Source: Brevibacillus laterosporus LMG 15441
GTDB taxonomy: Bacteria; Bacillota; Bacilli; Brevibacillales; Brevibacillaceae
Reading direction: 5' to 3'
Assembly (NCBI RefSeq): GCF_000219535.2
Contig: NZ_CP007806.1
Span: forward strand, 3,072,501-3,136,500
DNA: 64,000 bases
How positions within the stretch are numbered: the first letter of the stretch is position 1; every line of letters starts with the position of its first letter. Below the pieces are notes generated by a model. It saw only the letters and a program-made list of their open reading frames with translations, made no database searches and was not told the DNA's origin. The translations under genes and the position numbers were made by a program. Below, piece after piece: positions 32,048-40,881 of the stretch.

Positions 32048-34468
32048 TTACTCCCCTTCTATTGCAGCCAAGGTAGCAATTTTTTGGCGCAACGCATTAA
32101 GGGAAGGTTTTTCTCTGGTCGGATGCACTCGATTCGTTAATAACAACACGATTGACTGTTGTTGTTGATTGATTAACAATGAAGTGCCCGTAAATCCAGT
32201 ATGTCCCACGCTAGGCGTGACAAAACCATGCCCCATGTACCAGGCTTGATTCCGCTCAAATCCAAGCCCCATTTGTTTCGGGCAAGTGTCTGATAATTGA
32301 TTCGCGAGCATTTCCTGTACACTCTCAGCCTTAAGTATCCGTTTTCCCCTTACTTTTCCATTGTGAAGAATCATCGTAGCAAATCGTACTAGATCATCTG
32401 CATTGCTAAATAATCCAGCATGTCCAGCCACGCCATCTAAGGCCCAAGCCTTTTCATCATGAACGCTGCCCCAAATGATGTCGCGCTTTGTCCAAGGTTG
32501 CTGTTCAGTGGCTACGATTTTCTGCCTATGTACTTTTGGACAAAATCCTGTGTGCTTCATTCCCAATGGTTGAAATAGATTCTCTTGCATATATTGATCC
32601 AGCCGTTTCCCTGTTAGCTGTTCAATCAGATACCCCAGTACAATATAATTGAGATCACTATACACCATTTTTTCGCCGGGATGATTTTTAAGACCAAGCA
32701 TGAGTACAGCCTTCATCCTTTGCTCACGGTCACCCGGTATTCTGTACAGCCGCATAGTAGGGGCAAATCCAGAGGTATGAGTCAAAAGCTGCCGAATCGT
32801 AATATCCTGCTTTCCCTTACACGCAAAAGCGGGAAGATAGGCAGCTACTGGCTTATCTAGCTGCAACATTTGTTTTTCTGCTAATTGCATAATGGCCACA
32901 GCTGTGAATAGCTTTGTCAGAGAAGCGATGTCAAATAAATGTGTTTCCGTCATTTTGATTGGCATTTCTGCTAATTTACCAGCTTTGTTTTGATATAGAT
33001 AGGCATGTCCATAGGCTTGCTCTATTTTTCTTTTTCCTCTTGTAATAATGGCTACGACGGCACCCGGGATAATCTTGTCTTTAATGGCCTGTTCGATCGC
33101 CTGATTCACTTCATCACGCATCCCCTCACCACGTTTCCCTGATCCACGTTCACGATACAGCAGATATTTTTGACGCACCTTTACAAATGGATGTAGAGCT
33201 GCTCTCCATTGTTGAATCATCTGCTGGGGATTATGGGCTTGTAAGGTTTGGGTTTGCTGATCAACTGCTTCCTGCAAGGAGCGCGTACCTGCCATATAAT
33301 GAATCCAGCCATCGTCTCTCCATTTAAAATGCTGGGGATAACGCTTTTTAATAAGCTGCAGCAAGGTGAGTCCCGTCAAGGTGCTATGATAAGCTGTTCG
33401 ATCTGTTACATACAATTGCACACCATGAATGGCTTGTCCCTTATATTTACCGTACATCGGTTCCATATGTGCTTCACGAATTGCTATCCCAGGAAGATTT
33501 GCCCCAACAAGATCTGCTCGCAAGCGATGAGCATGAATAAAAGGTGCACCAACCCATTCGAATGGATGAGTAGTCCCTCTTCCCTCTGAAAGATTGGTTC
33601 CTTCTAGCAATCCTGTAGCAGCATATAACCAAGCAGACTCTACTGTGGGTAGATTAGGAGAAGGAGCTACCCATAACAATCCAGTTTGATCCCAAGTCAT
33701 TTCTCGTTTCCAGCCTTGCATTCGAATTACTCGTAGGTCTGCCTTTCCTCCACGCTTGTTAGGCATAACTTCTTCATTATAAAAGAGAGCAAGTTCCCCC
33801 ATCGTCATTGCATGGCGCAGAGGAATAGGCATCATTCCGATAAATGAGCTCCACCCCTTCTCCAGTAGAGGTCCCTCTATCCTAACCCCGCCTAAGGGAT
33901 TGGGACGATCTAGCACCATGACCGGCTTATCAGCTAATTTAGCAGCCTCCAATACATAAGCCAATGTAGAAGCATAAGTATAATAGCGTACACCCACATC
34001 CTGTAGATCAAACAAAAGAATATCCGTGCCAGCAAATAGCGTCGCAATCTGTTCTGGTTTCTTTTGATATAGCTCAAATACTGGAATGGAATGTTGTTTT
34101 ATCTGTGGCGATACAGAAGGAAAAACAGTTGGCTCTCCATCCTGCTTTACCCCCCATATTCCATGCTCTGGACCATAAAGGGCAACTACGTTTAGACCTT
34201 TTTGCTGTAAGGCGTCCAAATCAGTAACCAAATCCTTAGTGACTCCAGTCTGATTCGTGATAAGTCCAATCTTCTTACCATGTAACAGCTCAGGATGTGA
34301 TAAAAGAACATCAATCCCAGCAAGGACATGCTTTTCCTTTGTTTCATCAGCTAAGATAGAGGAGCTCCCATGAAAGAAGCTGACCCACAAAAGCAAGCAA
34401 GCGAGCACACAGACACTTCTGCCCTGAAGACGTAAAGCTCGCATGTTTTGGCTACCCACTTCCATCAC
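32048..34468 (-). CDS. NamZ exo-muramidase fused to an AmiE-like serine hydrolase domain
   Basis: An 806-residue secreted fusion. After a signal peptide (about 10-40), residues 45-430 match NamZ (DUF1343): 'KIGLITNQTGV', 'ALYGPEHGIWG', 'LLFDLQDVGVRYYTY', 'LDRPNPLGG'. From about 455 a beta-lactamase-fold domain begins, with the nucleophile in 'DIASLTKLF' (SxxK), 'VYSDLNY' and 'GHTGFTGT'. In B. subtilis namZ, nagZ and amiE are separate adjacent genes; here NamZ and the AmiE-like part are one chain, followed by nagZ. Together they would release MurNAc and GlcNAc from peptidoglycan. The exact start is uncertain (34468, 34465 or 34444). Confidence 0.85.
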   Translation of the reverse strand: MMEVGSQNMRALRLQGRSVCVLACLLLWVSFFHGSSSILADETKEKHVLAGIDVLLSHPELLHGKKIGLITNQTGVTKDLVTDLDALQQKGLNVVALYGPEHGIWGVKQDGEPTVFPSVSPQIKQHSIPVFELYQKKPEQIATLFAGTDILLFDLQDVGVRYYTYASTLAYVLEAAKLADKPVMVLDRPNPLGGVRIEGPLLEKGWSSFIGMMPIPLRHAMTMGELALFYNEEVMPNKRGGKADLRVIRMQGWKREMTWDQTGLLWVAPSPNLPTVESAWLYAATGLLEGTNLSEGRGTTHPFEWVGAPFIHAHRLRADLVGANLPGIAIREAHMEPMYGKYKGQAIHGVQLYVTDRTAYHSTLTGLTLLQLIKKRYPQHFKWRDDGWIHYMAGTRSLQEAVDQQTQTLQAHNPQQMIQQWRAALHPFVKVRQKYLLYRERGSGKRGEGMRDEVNQAIEQAIKDKIIPGAVVAIITRGKRKIEQAYGHAYLYQNKAGKLAEMPIKMTETHLFDIASLTKLFTAVAIMQLAEKQMLQLDKPVAAYLPAFACKGKQDITIRQLLTHTSGFAPTMRLYRIPGDREQRMKAVLMLGLKNHPGEKMVYSDLNYIVLGYLIEQLTGKRLDQYMQENLFQPLGMKHTGFCPKVHRQKIVATEQQPWTKRDIIWGSVHDEKAWALDGVAGHAGLFSNADDLVRFATMILHNGKVRGKRILKAESVQEMLANQLSDTCPKQMGLGFERNQAWYMGHGFVTPSVGHTGFTGTSLLINQQQQSIVLLLTNRVHPTREKPSLNALRQKIATLAAIEGE

Positions 34469-34611
34469 CTCGCCTTGTAGTCTGCCCTCACGGCTAAAAT
34501 AAATGACAAAAATTAGATGAAAAACACACCTAAATGAAGGAACGATAGCGAATAAGACTTTGGTACTCTTTAGATAAATTTAATAAAGTAAGACAATTCA
34601 AAAATTAGCTG

Positions 34612-34620
34612 TGATATAAT
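34612..34620 (+). promoter_or_regulatory. Extended -10 promoter of the Tet(L)-like gene
   Basis: TGATATAAT is a perfect extended -10. The -35 (AAGACA) is poorly spaced. The start would lie near 34627, 10 nt before the leader ribosome site. Confidence 0.6.
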
Positions 34621-34649
34621 CTTGCATATATCTTTTAGGAGGCGTTTGT

Positions 34650-34688
34650 ATGAAGTACACAGGAATAATTCGGGCGCAAAACATTTAA
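34650..34688 (+). CDS. Leader peptide of the Tet(L)-like pump
   Basis: A 12-codon ORF, MKYTGIIRAQNI, with an ideal AGGAGG site at 34637-34642 and a 7-nt spacer. The stop overlaps the first arm of a hairpin system that leads into the efflux gene. Size and position match leader peptides that control drug-resistance genes by ribosome stalling. The sequence itself is not one I recognise. Confidence 0.65.
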   Translation: MKYTGIIRAQNI

Positions 34689-34747
34689 GGGGAAAACGCA
34701 TTAATTGCCCTGTAACCTGCGCGATTCCCCTTTACTTAGGGAAGGGG
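34687..34747 (+). promoter_or_regulatory. Competing hairpins, translational attenuator
   Basis: Arm 1 (AAGGGGAA, 34687-34694, plus CGC 34697-34699) pairs with arm 2 (GCG 34721-34723 and TTCCCCTT 34725-34732). Arm 2 also pairs with arm 3 (AAGGGG 34742-34747), the likely ribosome site for GTG 34757. A ribosome finishing the leader covers arm 1 and allows 2:3, hiding the site; a ribosome stalled early allows 1:2 and frees it. No T-run follows, so control would be translational. Confidence 0.6.
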
Positions 34748-34756
34748 CATCTATTT

Positions 34757-36178
34757 GTGAAAAAAGATGGAAGAGAAATAAGAAGCAACGCAATGGCTGA
34801 CTTAGAAGCTGATCGACCAAGCCACTCTTTTCAGAACGTAAAAACAATACTCCTGTGGCTTAGCTTTCTTGCTTTTTTTAGCGTTTTTAATGAGACCGTG
34901 TTTAATGTATCGCTCCCTGATATTGCCCAGCAATATGGTTTACAGCCCGCTTATGTAAACTGGATCAATACAAGCTTCATGATCGCTTTTGCTATCGGAT
35001 CTGCCGTATATGGCAAAATATCTGATACCTATGGGGTTAAGAAATTACTTGTGATTGGCCTTTTGATTTACAGTGGGGGTTCACTCTTTGGTATCCTTGC
35101 ACAAGCTTATTTTCCTGCTGTTCTTGTTGCTCGTGCTATTCAAGGGGCTGGAGCATCTGCGGTACCGGCTATCTTCATGGTAATTGTGGTAAAGTATATC
35201 AATGCAGAAAGCCGGGGCAAGGCTTTTGGTATGATCGGTTCTATGGTTGCCTTTGGTGAGGGAATTGGGCCTGCTATCGGTGGAATGATTTCACATCATT
35301 TCCACTGGTCCCTCCTGTTTGTTCTACCGATTATCACACTGATCTCTCTCCCGTTCTTTATACGAGTGCTACCAAACGAGCCCGCTCGTAAGGGAAAAGT
35401 CGATATATTTGGAGCAGCATTGCTTTCCATTGGGATTGTATTGTTTACCTTATATGCAACGGGAGATAACTGGTTCTATTTACTATTCAGCCTTGTCGTG
35501 CTGCTGATATTTTCTCTGTATATCCGTCGTGCAAAACAACCATTTATTGAACCTGCTCTGTTTCAAAATCGAATGTTTGTAATGGGTGTTTTGGCAGGAA
35601 GCATCTTATTAGGAACGGTTGCTGGCTTCATTTCAATGGTTCCTTATATGATGAGGGATGTCTATCATTTGTCAACAGGAATGATCGGTGGCGGCATCCT
35701 GTTTCCCGGTACACTCAGCGTTATTTTCTTCGGTATTATGGGCGGAAGTCTTGTGGACAAAAGAGGAAATACGTTTGTCATGTACCTTGGAGCCTTTTTG
35801 ATTGTGCTAAGCTTCCTCGTTATTTCATTGTTCGTAGAGAAGTCACCGTGGATAACATCCATTATGCTGATCATGACTTTTGGAGGCCTCTCATTTGTTA
35901 AAACCGTGATCTCCTCCAGCGTTGCAGACACACTCGCATCTGAGGAAGCTGGTGCGGGAATGGGAATGCTTAACCTTTCGTGCTTTTTATCAGAAGGAAT
36001 TGGGGTAGCGATTGTGGGCGGTCTGTTATCGAAGCACGTACTTGATTTTCCTATACTTCCTACTCTGTCTGTTCCTACTGCTTTTTTATATAGCAATGTA
36101 TCGCTCGTTTTAATCGTTGCTATTATGCTTGGAGTCGCAATATACACATGGACTTACAAACGAAAGGAACGATTCTAG
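34757..36178 (+). CDS. Tet(L)/Tet(K)-like MFS drug antiporter
   Basis: A 14-helix exporter of about 474 residues that reads very much like Tet(L): 'NVSLPDIA' after helix 1, 'AVYGKISDTYGVKKL' (motif A), 'RAIQGAGASAVPA', 'GEGIGPAIGGMI' (motif C) and 'EAGAGMGMLNL' late in the protein. Tet(K)/Tet(L) proteins exchange tetracycline-metal or cations for protons. From memory it is clearly related but not identical to plasmid Tet(L), so it is probably a chromosomal relative whose drug range is untested. Start: GTG 34757 fits the AAGGGG site in the attenuator; ATG 34793 fits Tet(L) length but has no good site. Confidence 0.85.
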   Translation: MKKDGREIRSNAMADLEADRPSHSFQNVKTILLWLSFLAFFSVFNETVFNVSLPDIAQQYGLQPAYVNWINTSFMIAFAIGSAVYGKISDTYGVKKLLVIGLLIYSGGSLFGILAQAYFPAVLVARAIQGAGASAVPAIFMVIVVKYINAESRGKAFGMIGSMVAFGEGIGPAIGGMISHHFHWSLLFVLPIITLISLPFFIRVLPNEPARKGKVDIFGAALLSIGIVLFTLYATGDNWFYLLFSLVVLLIFSLYIRRAKQPFIEPALFQNRMFVMGVLAGSILLGTVAGFISMVPYMMRDVYHLSTGMIGGGILFPGTLSVIFFGIMGGSLVDKRGNTFVMYLGAFLIVLSFLVISLFVEKSPWITSIMLIMTFGGLSFVKTVISSSVADTLASEEAGAGMGMLNLSCFLSEGIGVAIVGGLLSKHVLDFPILPTLSVPTAFLYSNVSLVLIVAIMLGVAIYTWTYKRKERF

Positions 36179-36185
36179 CATGACT

Positions 36186-36222
36186 AATGAGCCGATATCC
36201 TACCAAAGGATACCGGCTCATT
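36186..36222. terminator. Terminator after the Tet(L)-like gene
   Basis: A 9-bp perfect outer stem (AATGAGCCG 36186-36194 and its complement 36214-36222) with an inner stem. No long T-run follows. It may serve both convergent genes. Confidence 0.6.
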
Positions 36223-36268
36223 GGCTATTACAACAGCTAGAGGAAGATTAATAACGATCCTTCATCCA

Positions 36269-37234
36269 TTATGTAGTCACGCTCTTAGCAAGCACTTCGC
36301 CATGGAACCTGCCGTTTTCAATAAAAATTTCATTGGCGTGGGCAGAAGAGACAATCACTCCTGCAACAAATACACCGGGAACATTCGTCTCCATCGTAGT
36401 TGGATTAAATATCGGCGCTCCGGTTTCTTGATCCAGCTCTACTCCCAGGCTTTGTAGTAGCTGACGGTCAGGTCGATAACCAATTAGGCTAAAGACAAAA
36501 TCATTCGGAATCTCTGTAATTCCCTCAGGATTTTTTATAATCACCATTCTATCCGTAATCTCTTGGATTTCAGAAGAATAGTACACCTTGATACGACCTT
36601 TTTCACACAAGCCCTCAAAAATAGGACGAGTCCATGCTTTCACACGAGAAGAAAGCTTCTCGCCACGACAGATCACCGTGACGTAAGCTCCCGCCCGCTC
36701 TAAATCCATCGCTGCATCCACCGCAGAGTTATTGCCACCTACAATAGCCACTTGCATTCCTGCATAAGGATGTGCCTCCGTATAAAACGAGTTTACTTTT
36801 GGCAGTTCTTCCCCTGGAATACCTAGACGGTTAGGATTATCAAAATAACCCGTAGCAATCACAACACGCTTTGTTTCATATTGCTTAGCGGTACCAAAAC
36901 GATCCGTGCTAGATACAACGAAATGCTTGTCAACGTGTTCGATCCTTCCCACCACTTCAAAGGTCTGCACGCGAATATCATACCTCTTAGCAACCATCCG
37001 ATAGTAATGAAGGGCCTCTAAGCGGGTTGGTTTCTCATTCGGAGTCGTGAAGGGAACCTGCCCAATTTCCAATAACTCTGGCGTACTATGAAATATCATA
37101 TAGGTAGGATACCGATAGATAGAATGTACCAAGCTTCCTTTATCCAGCACGAGCGGATCAATTCCGCGTTTTTTTAATGCTACAGCCGCTGACAAACCGC
37201 ATGGGCCAGCTCCAATAATGATGATTTCCTCCAT
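36269..37234 (-). CDS. ypdA: YpdA-family FAD/NADPH bacillithiol disulfide reductase
   Basis: A 321-residue two-dinucleotide-fold flavoprotein. The FAD-binding motif GAGPCGLSAA is at residues 8-17, the NADPH-binding motif 'VGGNNSAVDAAMDL' at about 170, and 'GVFVAGVIVSS' near the end contacts FAD. It lacks the CxxC of thioredoxin reductase, as YpdA does. YpdA (Bdr) reduces oxidised bacillithiol in Firmicutes and keeps the thiol pool reduced. It is a single-gene unit with a GGAGAG site. Confidence 0.88.
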   Translation of the reverse strand: MEEIIIIGAGPCGLSAAVALKKRGIDPLVLDKGSLVHSIYRYPTYMIFHSTPELLEIGQVPFTTPNEKPTRLEALHYYRMVAKRYDIRVQTFEVVGRIEHVDKHFVVSSTDRFGTAKQYETKRVVIATGYFDNPNRLGIPGEELPKVNSFYTEAHPYAGMQVAIVGGNNSAVDAAMDLERAGAYVTVICRGEKLSSRVKAWTRPIFEGLCEKGRIKVYYSSEIQEITDRMVIIKNPEGITEIPNDFVFSLIGYRPDRQLLQSLGVELDQETGAPIFNPTTMETNVPGVFVAGVIVSSAHANEIFIENGRFHGEVLAKSVTT

Positions 37235-37333
37235 AGATGAACTCTCCTTCCAGTTAAATCCATGCTTCTCTTTTTATTGTTCTTTTATTATAAGTCATGT
37301 AAACGAAAGAATGTGCTTTGCAAGTGTATTTCT

Positions 37334-37390
37334 GGAAAAGAAAAAACCTCAAGCACCGCCTCGCACTAGGAGATACTCAAGGGTTTCTTG
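37334..37390 (-). terminator. Weak terminator before ypdA
   Basis: On the minus strand an imperfect stem (AAACC-TTGAG with CTTGAGGTTT, one bulge and G-U pairs) is followed by TTTTTT, just after the 37402 stop. Confidence 0.45.
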
Positions 37391-37401
37391 AAATCTATGG
37401 G

Positions 37402-38175
37402 TTATTTTTGCGGGGCAAATTGCATATCCTTATACACCTTTACATCAGACGGTAAAGTAAGGGTAAATAATTCCTTTGTAAACGCAGGATAAAAATCTAA
37501 TTTGGTTACTTCAGTGATCCCTTGTAAGCCAAAAACAGTTGTGATTGACTTCATAGCAACACCTGTATCTTTGTCCATCCACAACTCTACTTGAAGATCA
37601 TCCTTCTGAGTAGGGATTGCCATGATATGATAGGTTGCACGATTGTTAATGGTTTCTTCGCCTAGAAATTGTAGTTTGTGGTTATTTTTTAATTCACGAA
37701 GATAAAAAACATCGTTATTTACCACTTTTTGATCAGGTGCAGCCGTAATTTCACTAGCAGATTTCGTCCCATCACGATAGCTAAGTGAGGATGTACCATT
37801 GAATACACTATAAGTGACAACCCCTGTATGATCTTTCTCCTCAATCCGATATCCTCTGTCTAGGGGACTATACCATTCCTTCGCTGTGGAAGTAACGACC
37901 TTTCCTTGCTGCTCACGTTTCACAGTTATTTCTTTATATAGCGGAACCATTTCCATTTTTTTTAATAACTCTTCATATACCTGATCCATTGTGAGTTTAC
38001 TATTTTTCACCTCTGGTAGGGATTCACTACCTGCTCTCGTCTGCCCAATCACTTTACCCGTTGCATCGTAAACATTGGTCTTCACATATTTATCATATAC
38101 AGCTTCTTGTGCATACGCTCCTGTTGCTACAAGTGTTGCTCCTACTAAAACCACTGCGATCATTTTCTTTTTCAT
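37402..38175 (-). CDS. Secreted LolA/RseB-fold protein of unknown function
   Basis: A 257-residue exported protein with a signal peptide (about 1-22, cut after AYA). The rest is rich in beta strands with 'EWYSPLDRGYRIEE', 'FLGEETINNRATYHI' and 'LWMDKDTGVAMKS', the pattern of LolA/RseB/MucB-like sensor domains in which an open barrel binds lipids or partner proteins. In Firmicutes such domains are often linked with anti-sigma factors or lipoproteins, but no sigma gene is adjacent here. The start has a GGGGAGG site. The function is unknown. Confidence 0.65.
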   Translation of the reverse strand: MKKKMIAVVLVGATLVATGAYAQEAVYDKYVKTNVYDATGKVIGQTRAGSESLPEVKNSKLTMDQVYEELLKKMEMVPLYKEITVKREQQGKVVTSTAKEWYSPLDRGYRIEEKDHTGVVTYSVFNGTSSLSYRDGTKSASEITAAPDQKVVNNDVFYLRELKNNHKLQFLGEETINNRATYHIMAIPTQKDDLQVELWMDKDTGVAMKSITTVFGLQGITEVTKLDFYPAFTKELFTLTLPSDVKVYKDMQFAPQK

Positions 38176-38385
38176 TTGAAAAATCCTCCCCTATTATAAA
38201 AACGAAAATCATTTTGTTATTTTTGTTAATTCATAGTCAAAACAATACTAGATTGCTACTCTATTAGCCCTTCAGCTTGTATGTAGCCATTTATTTTTGC
38301 TTGTTTCATAAGCTTTGACGGAGAGATTTGAGAAATGTTACATGACTCGAAAACTTTTTTATTCCCTTTTTGCAAGTAGAAAAAT

Positions 38386-38411
38386 CCTACAGAAATGATG
38401 CCTTCTGTAGG
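38386..38411 (-). terminator. Terminator of the flavin monooxygenase gene
   Basis: A 9-bp perfect stem (38386-38394 and 38403-38411) followed on the minus strand by TTTTT. The rest of the gap 38176-38525 is AT-rich and holds the promoter of the 38175 gene; I see nothing else there. Confidence 0.8.
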
Positions 38412-38525
38412 TCTGCTCCTCTAATTTCTTATTCAGCCTGTCCCGAGCGGCTGATAAAAATGCTTCCATTCTTCAGACTTTGCAGGTTGTAGGGATCGGC
38501 AGCTCGGCTCTATATCAACTCAATT

Positions 38526-39695
38526 TTACAATGTATTTTTGGTATTCTGCGGCTTTACGATGAAGAGATTTTTTAACACAGCATTCATAAGAAAAGGGGG
38601 GAAATATTTAAGAAGTGCTTTCTTAAAGTAGACCATTATCTGATTGTCCGATGAGGAGAAATGAGCTGCTTTGATTGATTTTTTCTGCGTTTTCTGAACG
38701 GCCTGTTTTAAATAGGATTCATAATTTTGAAATGCTTCATGATGTGTAGAGCAATTCATTAATTCTTCAACTAAATGATAGGCGCCTAGCATTGATTTTC
38801 CACCGCCGGTTCCCGACATAAATGTCATAGCATGGGCGGCATCTCCAACTAACACGATTCGTCCCTCGCTCCATTTTGATAGCTTGATGAGAGTCATTGT
38901 ATCCTGAAAGATGGTAGAGGGATGATCAATTTGTTCAATAATATCCCGAACGCCCCACGTAATGTCTTTGCATAACGCTAGTAAAAATTCCTTGTTGTTT
39001 ACATCTTTCAGTTGTTCGCGATATTTTTGCTTGTAGATAAACATTCCCCATGCAAAGTCCGCATCCATACCGCATTGGACATAATAACCTGGCATTAATG
39101 ACTCTAGTGTTTGGTTTGTATCCAAGTTTTTGATGAAGATCTCAGGCTTAGGGATCGTAAATACGGAAAATCCGACATCCAACTGTTCTTCAAATTGATT
39201 GCCCATCAGTAAATTCCTCGTTTGTGAATGGATGCCATCCGCCCCAAATACGTAATCAAAGGATTCTTCCTTTCCATCCTGAAAACATACCCGAACGCTT
39301 TCTTCGTTTTGTGTGAGAAACTGGATTGTCGTATTAAATCTAACATCAATTTGGTTTTTAATAGCTTCATAGAGGATGTTATGCAGAGAAAAACGATGTA
39401 TCCCTATTGAGCCACCTTGTTGTATATGAAACTTTCTGAAGTCGATATTGCGCAGTTCACTTCCATCTGCCTGAACAAAACGCCGTGTCTCTATTACAAC
39501 CCCACATTTTTTCACCTGTTCTAGTAAGCCTAGTTTACTTAAAACAAAAAGGGCATCACCGCGTAAACTAATGACCGAGCCTATCGATCGGAACGAACTA
39601 GCTTTCTCAATCACAACAGGTTGATAGCCATAAGATAAAAGACAATTAGCCAATGTTAACCCAGCAATCCCACTTCCTGAAATTAAAATTTTCAA
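38526..39695 (-). CDS. FAD-dependent monooxygenase (PHBH/TetX superfamily)
   Basis: A 389-residue class A flavin monooxygenase. It has the N-terminal GSGIAGLTLA dinucleotide motif, the middle 'DYVFGADGIHSQTR' (DG motif) and 'RIVLVGDAAHAMTFMSGTG' (GD motif). It lacks a separate reductase and should use NAD(P)H and oxygen to hydroxylate a small aromatic or drug-like substrate, unknown here. The start codon is TTG with AGGAGGTGA upstream; no in-frame ATG fits. A near-consensus Fur box overlaps the promoter region, linking it to iron limitation, so a role in siderophore, heme or antibiotic chemistry is possible. Confidence 0.85.
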   Translation of the reverse strand: MKILISGSGIAGLTLANCLLSYGYQPVVIEKASSFRSIGSVISLRGDALFVLSKLGLLEQVKKCGVVIETRRFVQADGSELRNIDFRKFHIQQGGSIGIHRFSLHNILYEAIKNQIDVRFNTTIQFLTQNEESVRVCFQDGKEESFDYVFGADGIHSQTRNLLMGNQFEEQLDVGFSVFTIPKPEIFIKNLDTNQTLESLMPGYYVQCGMDADFAWGMFIYKQKYREQLKDVNNKEFLLALCKDITWGVRDIIEQIDHPSTIFQDTMTLIKLSKWSEGRIVLVGDAAHAMTFMSGTGGGKSMLGAYHLVEELMNCSTHHEAFQNYESYLKQAVQKTQKKSIKAAHFSSSDNQIMVYFKKALLKYFPPFLMNAVLKNLFIVKPQNTKNTL

Positions 39696-39722
39696 GGGTC
39701 ATTCACCTCCTCTATACATTAT

Positions 39723-39737
39723 TGAAAATCATTATCA
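39723..39737 (-). promoter_or_regulatory. Fur box upstream of the monooxygenase
   Basis: On the minus strand the 15-mer TGATAATGATTTTCA matches the 7-1-7 Fur consensus (TGATAAT-N-ATTATCA) at all but one informative position. It lies 28 bp before the TTG start. Confidence 0.7.
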
Positions 39738-39823
39738 TTTATTCTTGTCACATAAAAGATTGATGGCGAGAGTTCCTTTGTATGTAGCTAAAAAATTCAG
39801 CATCAGAGAATGTTTTTATAAAA

Positions 39824-39856
39824 AAGCCTGCTGAAACATATGTTTCTAACAGGCTT
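39824..39856 (-). terminator. Terminator of the VOC-protein gene
   Basis: AAGCCTG (39824-39830) pairs with CAGGCTT (39850-39856) around an inner GAAACAT/ATGTTTC stem; the minus strand continues with TTTTT. The rest of 39738-40022 holds no gene that I can support. Confidence 0.85.
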
Positions 39857-40022
39857 GCCTAATTCTACAAAGCATAGGCAGTATGCAGGCACCCGCTACT
39901 TTCAGCAGGAAATACCAAGTATGAAAAAGTTGAACATCTTGTTGTTCATCGCTGTTAGTGGTTGAATGCTTTGTTGTTACTGTTGGGGGAAGTTGAATCA
40001 AGATGTCTTTAACTAAAATCTC

Positions 40023-40412
40023 TTACTCCGCCGCATTCATGAATACAATTCTCCATCCATCAGGATCTTCTATAGTAGTCCCTTTTTCTTTCCAATAAGG
40101 ATTCTCTGGCTCAACTGGGTAATAGCCCATTGACTGCAATCTAGTGGTAATTTTCTGAATTTCATTTATATCAGGCATGTAAAATACCAGCAGATTGTCT
40201 TTGGTTGGAGCTGGGCAAGGACTTCCGTTCACATGTCTGGTAAATTCTAAATGATATTCTGCATCAGGTAAGCCAAACATGATTCCATCATAGCCTTCAT
40301 GGTTTTCAAAGCTCCCAATCCGTTTTAGCCCTATACCTGTTTCATAAAAGCTGATAACCTCTTCATATTTATCCGTTGGTCTTGCTATCCTTACTTGGAC
40401 CCAGTTCTTCAT
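40023..40412 (-). CDS. VOC-superfamily glyoxalase/dioxygenase-like protein
   Basis: A 129-residue protein of the vicinal oxygen chelate fold with two beta-alpha-beta-beta-beta repeats. Landmarks are 'SFYETGIGLKRIGSF', 'AEYHLEFTRH' and 'TTIEDPDGWRIVFMN', the last carrying the usual Asp-Pro-Asp-Gly turn. Metal ligands may include the His in 'YHLEFT'. Many such proteins are lyases or resistance proteins; the substrate is unknown. The ATG at 40412 has a GGGAGGG site; upstream in-frame starts are too close to it. Confidence 0.8.
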   Translation of the reverse strand: MKNWVQVRIARPTDKYEEVISFYETGIGLKRIGSFENHEGYDGIMFGLPDAEYHLEFTRHVNGSPCPAPTKDNLLVFYMPDINEIQKITTRLQSMGYYPVEPENPYWKEKGTTIEDPDGWRIVFMNAAE

Positions 40413-40741
40413 TCTCATTCCCTCCCTCATGTATTTACCCTTTCATTTGTTACTAAGAAGAGCAAATTATACGCGATCCTCCTTTTTATTTGGTAAATTT
40501 ATATTTTTTTGAAAAAAATCCCAACAGATGACTTACAGACATTGTAAATAAAAATATTTATAAAGTCAATATATATTATACTTTTCAGATATTTTTGTTT
40601 AAAAACATCCAAAACAATACCTTTCCTGCATGTTGTGGCTTTTGGTTTCGAAGCTCACTTTTGTGTTTTGAAATGATGGACAAGGTTATTTTTAAATCAC
40701 GCCTCGATAAATTGGTTCGGCAAAATTTTTCCGATCTAAAA

Positions 40742-40768
40742 AAACACCCGCTAACTGCGCGAGTGTTT
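40742..40768 (-). terminator. Terminator of the small-protein pair; gap 40413-40881
   Basis: AAACACCCGC (40742-40751) pairs with GCGAGTGTTT (40759-40768); the minus strand runs on into T residues. The remaining gap is AT-rich, with two overlapping open frames that lack ribosome sites and are not credible genes. Confidence 0.75.
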
Positions 40769-40881
40769 CCAGCTTTATATTGCCCTGCATCTTTTATACT
40801 GCCAAGATAAAAACAGCTTCTATACGATGGCACCAATCGCTCTGATACGAAAGGCATGTGATGTTGAATGTGTTTCAAGAG

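Noticed and set aside
38195-38225. Fur-like sequence upstream of the LolA-fold gene
   Set aside because: Only about 10 of 15 positions match the 7-1-7 consensus, in a very AT-rich stretch; not better than chance.
40585-40878. Overlapping open frames on both strands
   Set aside because: No ribosome site, a terminator hairpin runs through them, and composition is not protein-like.
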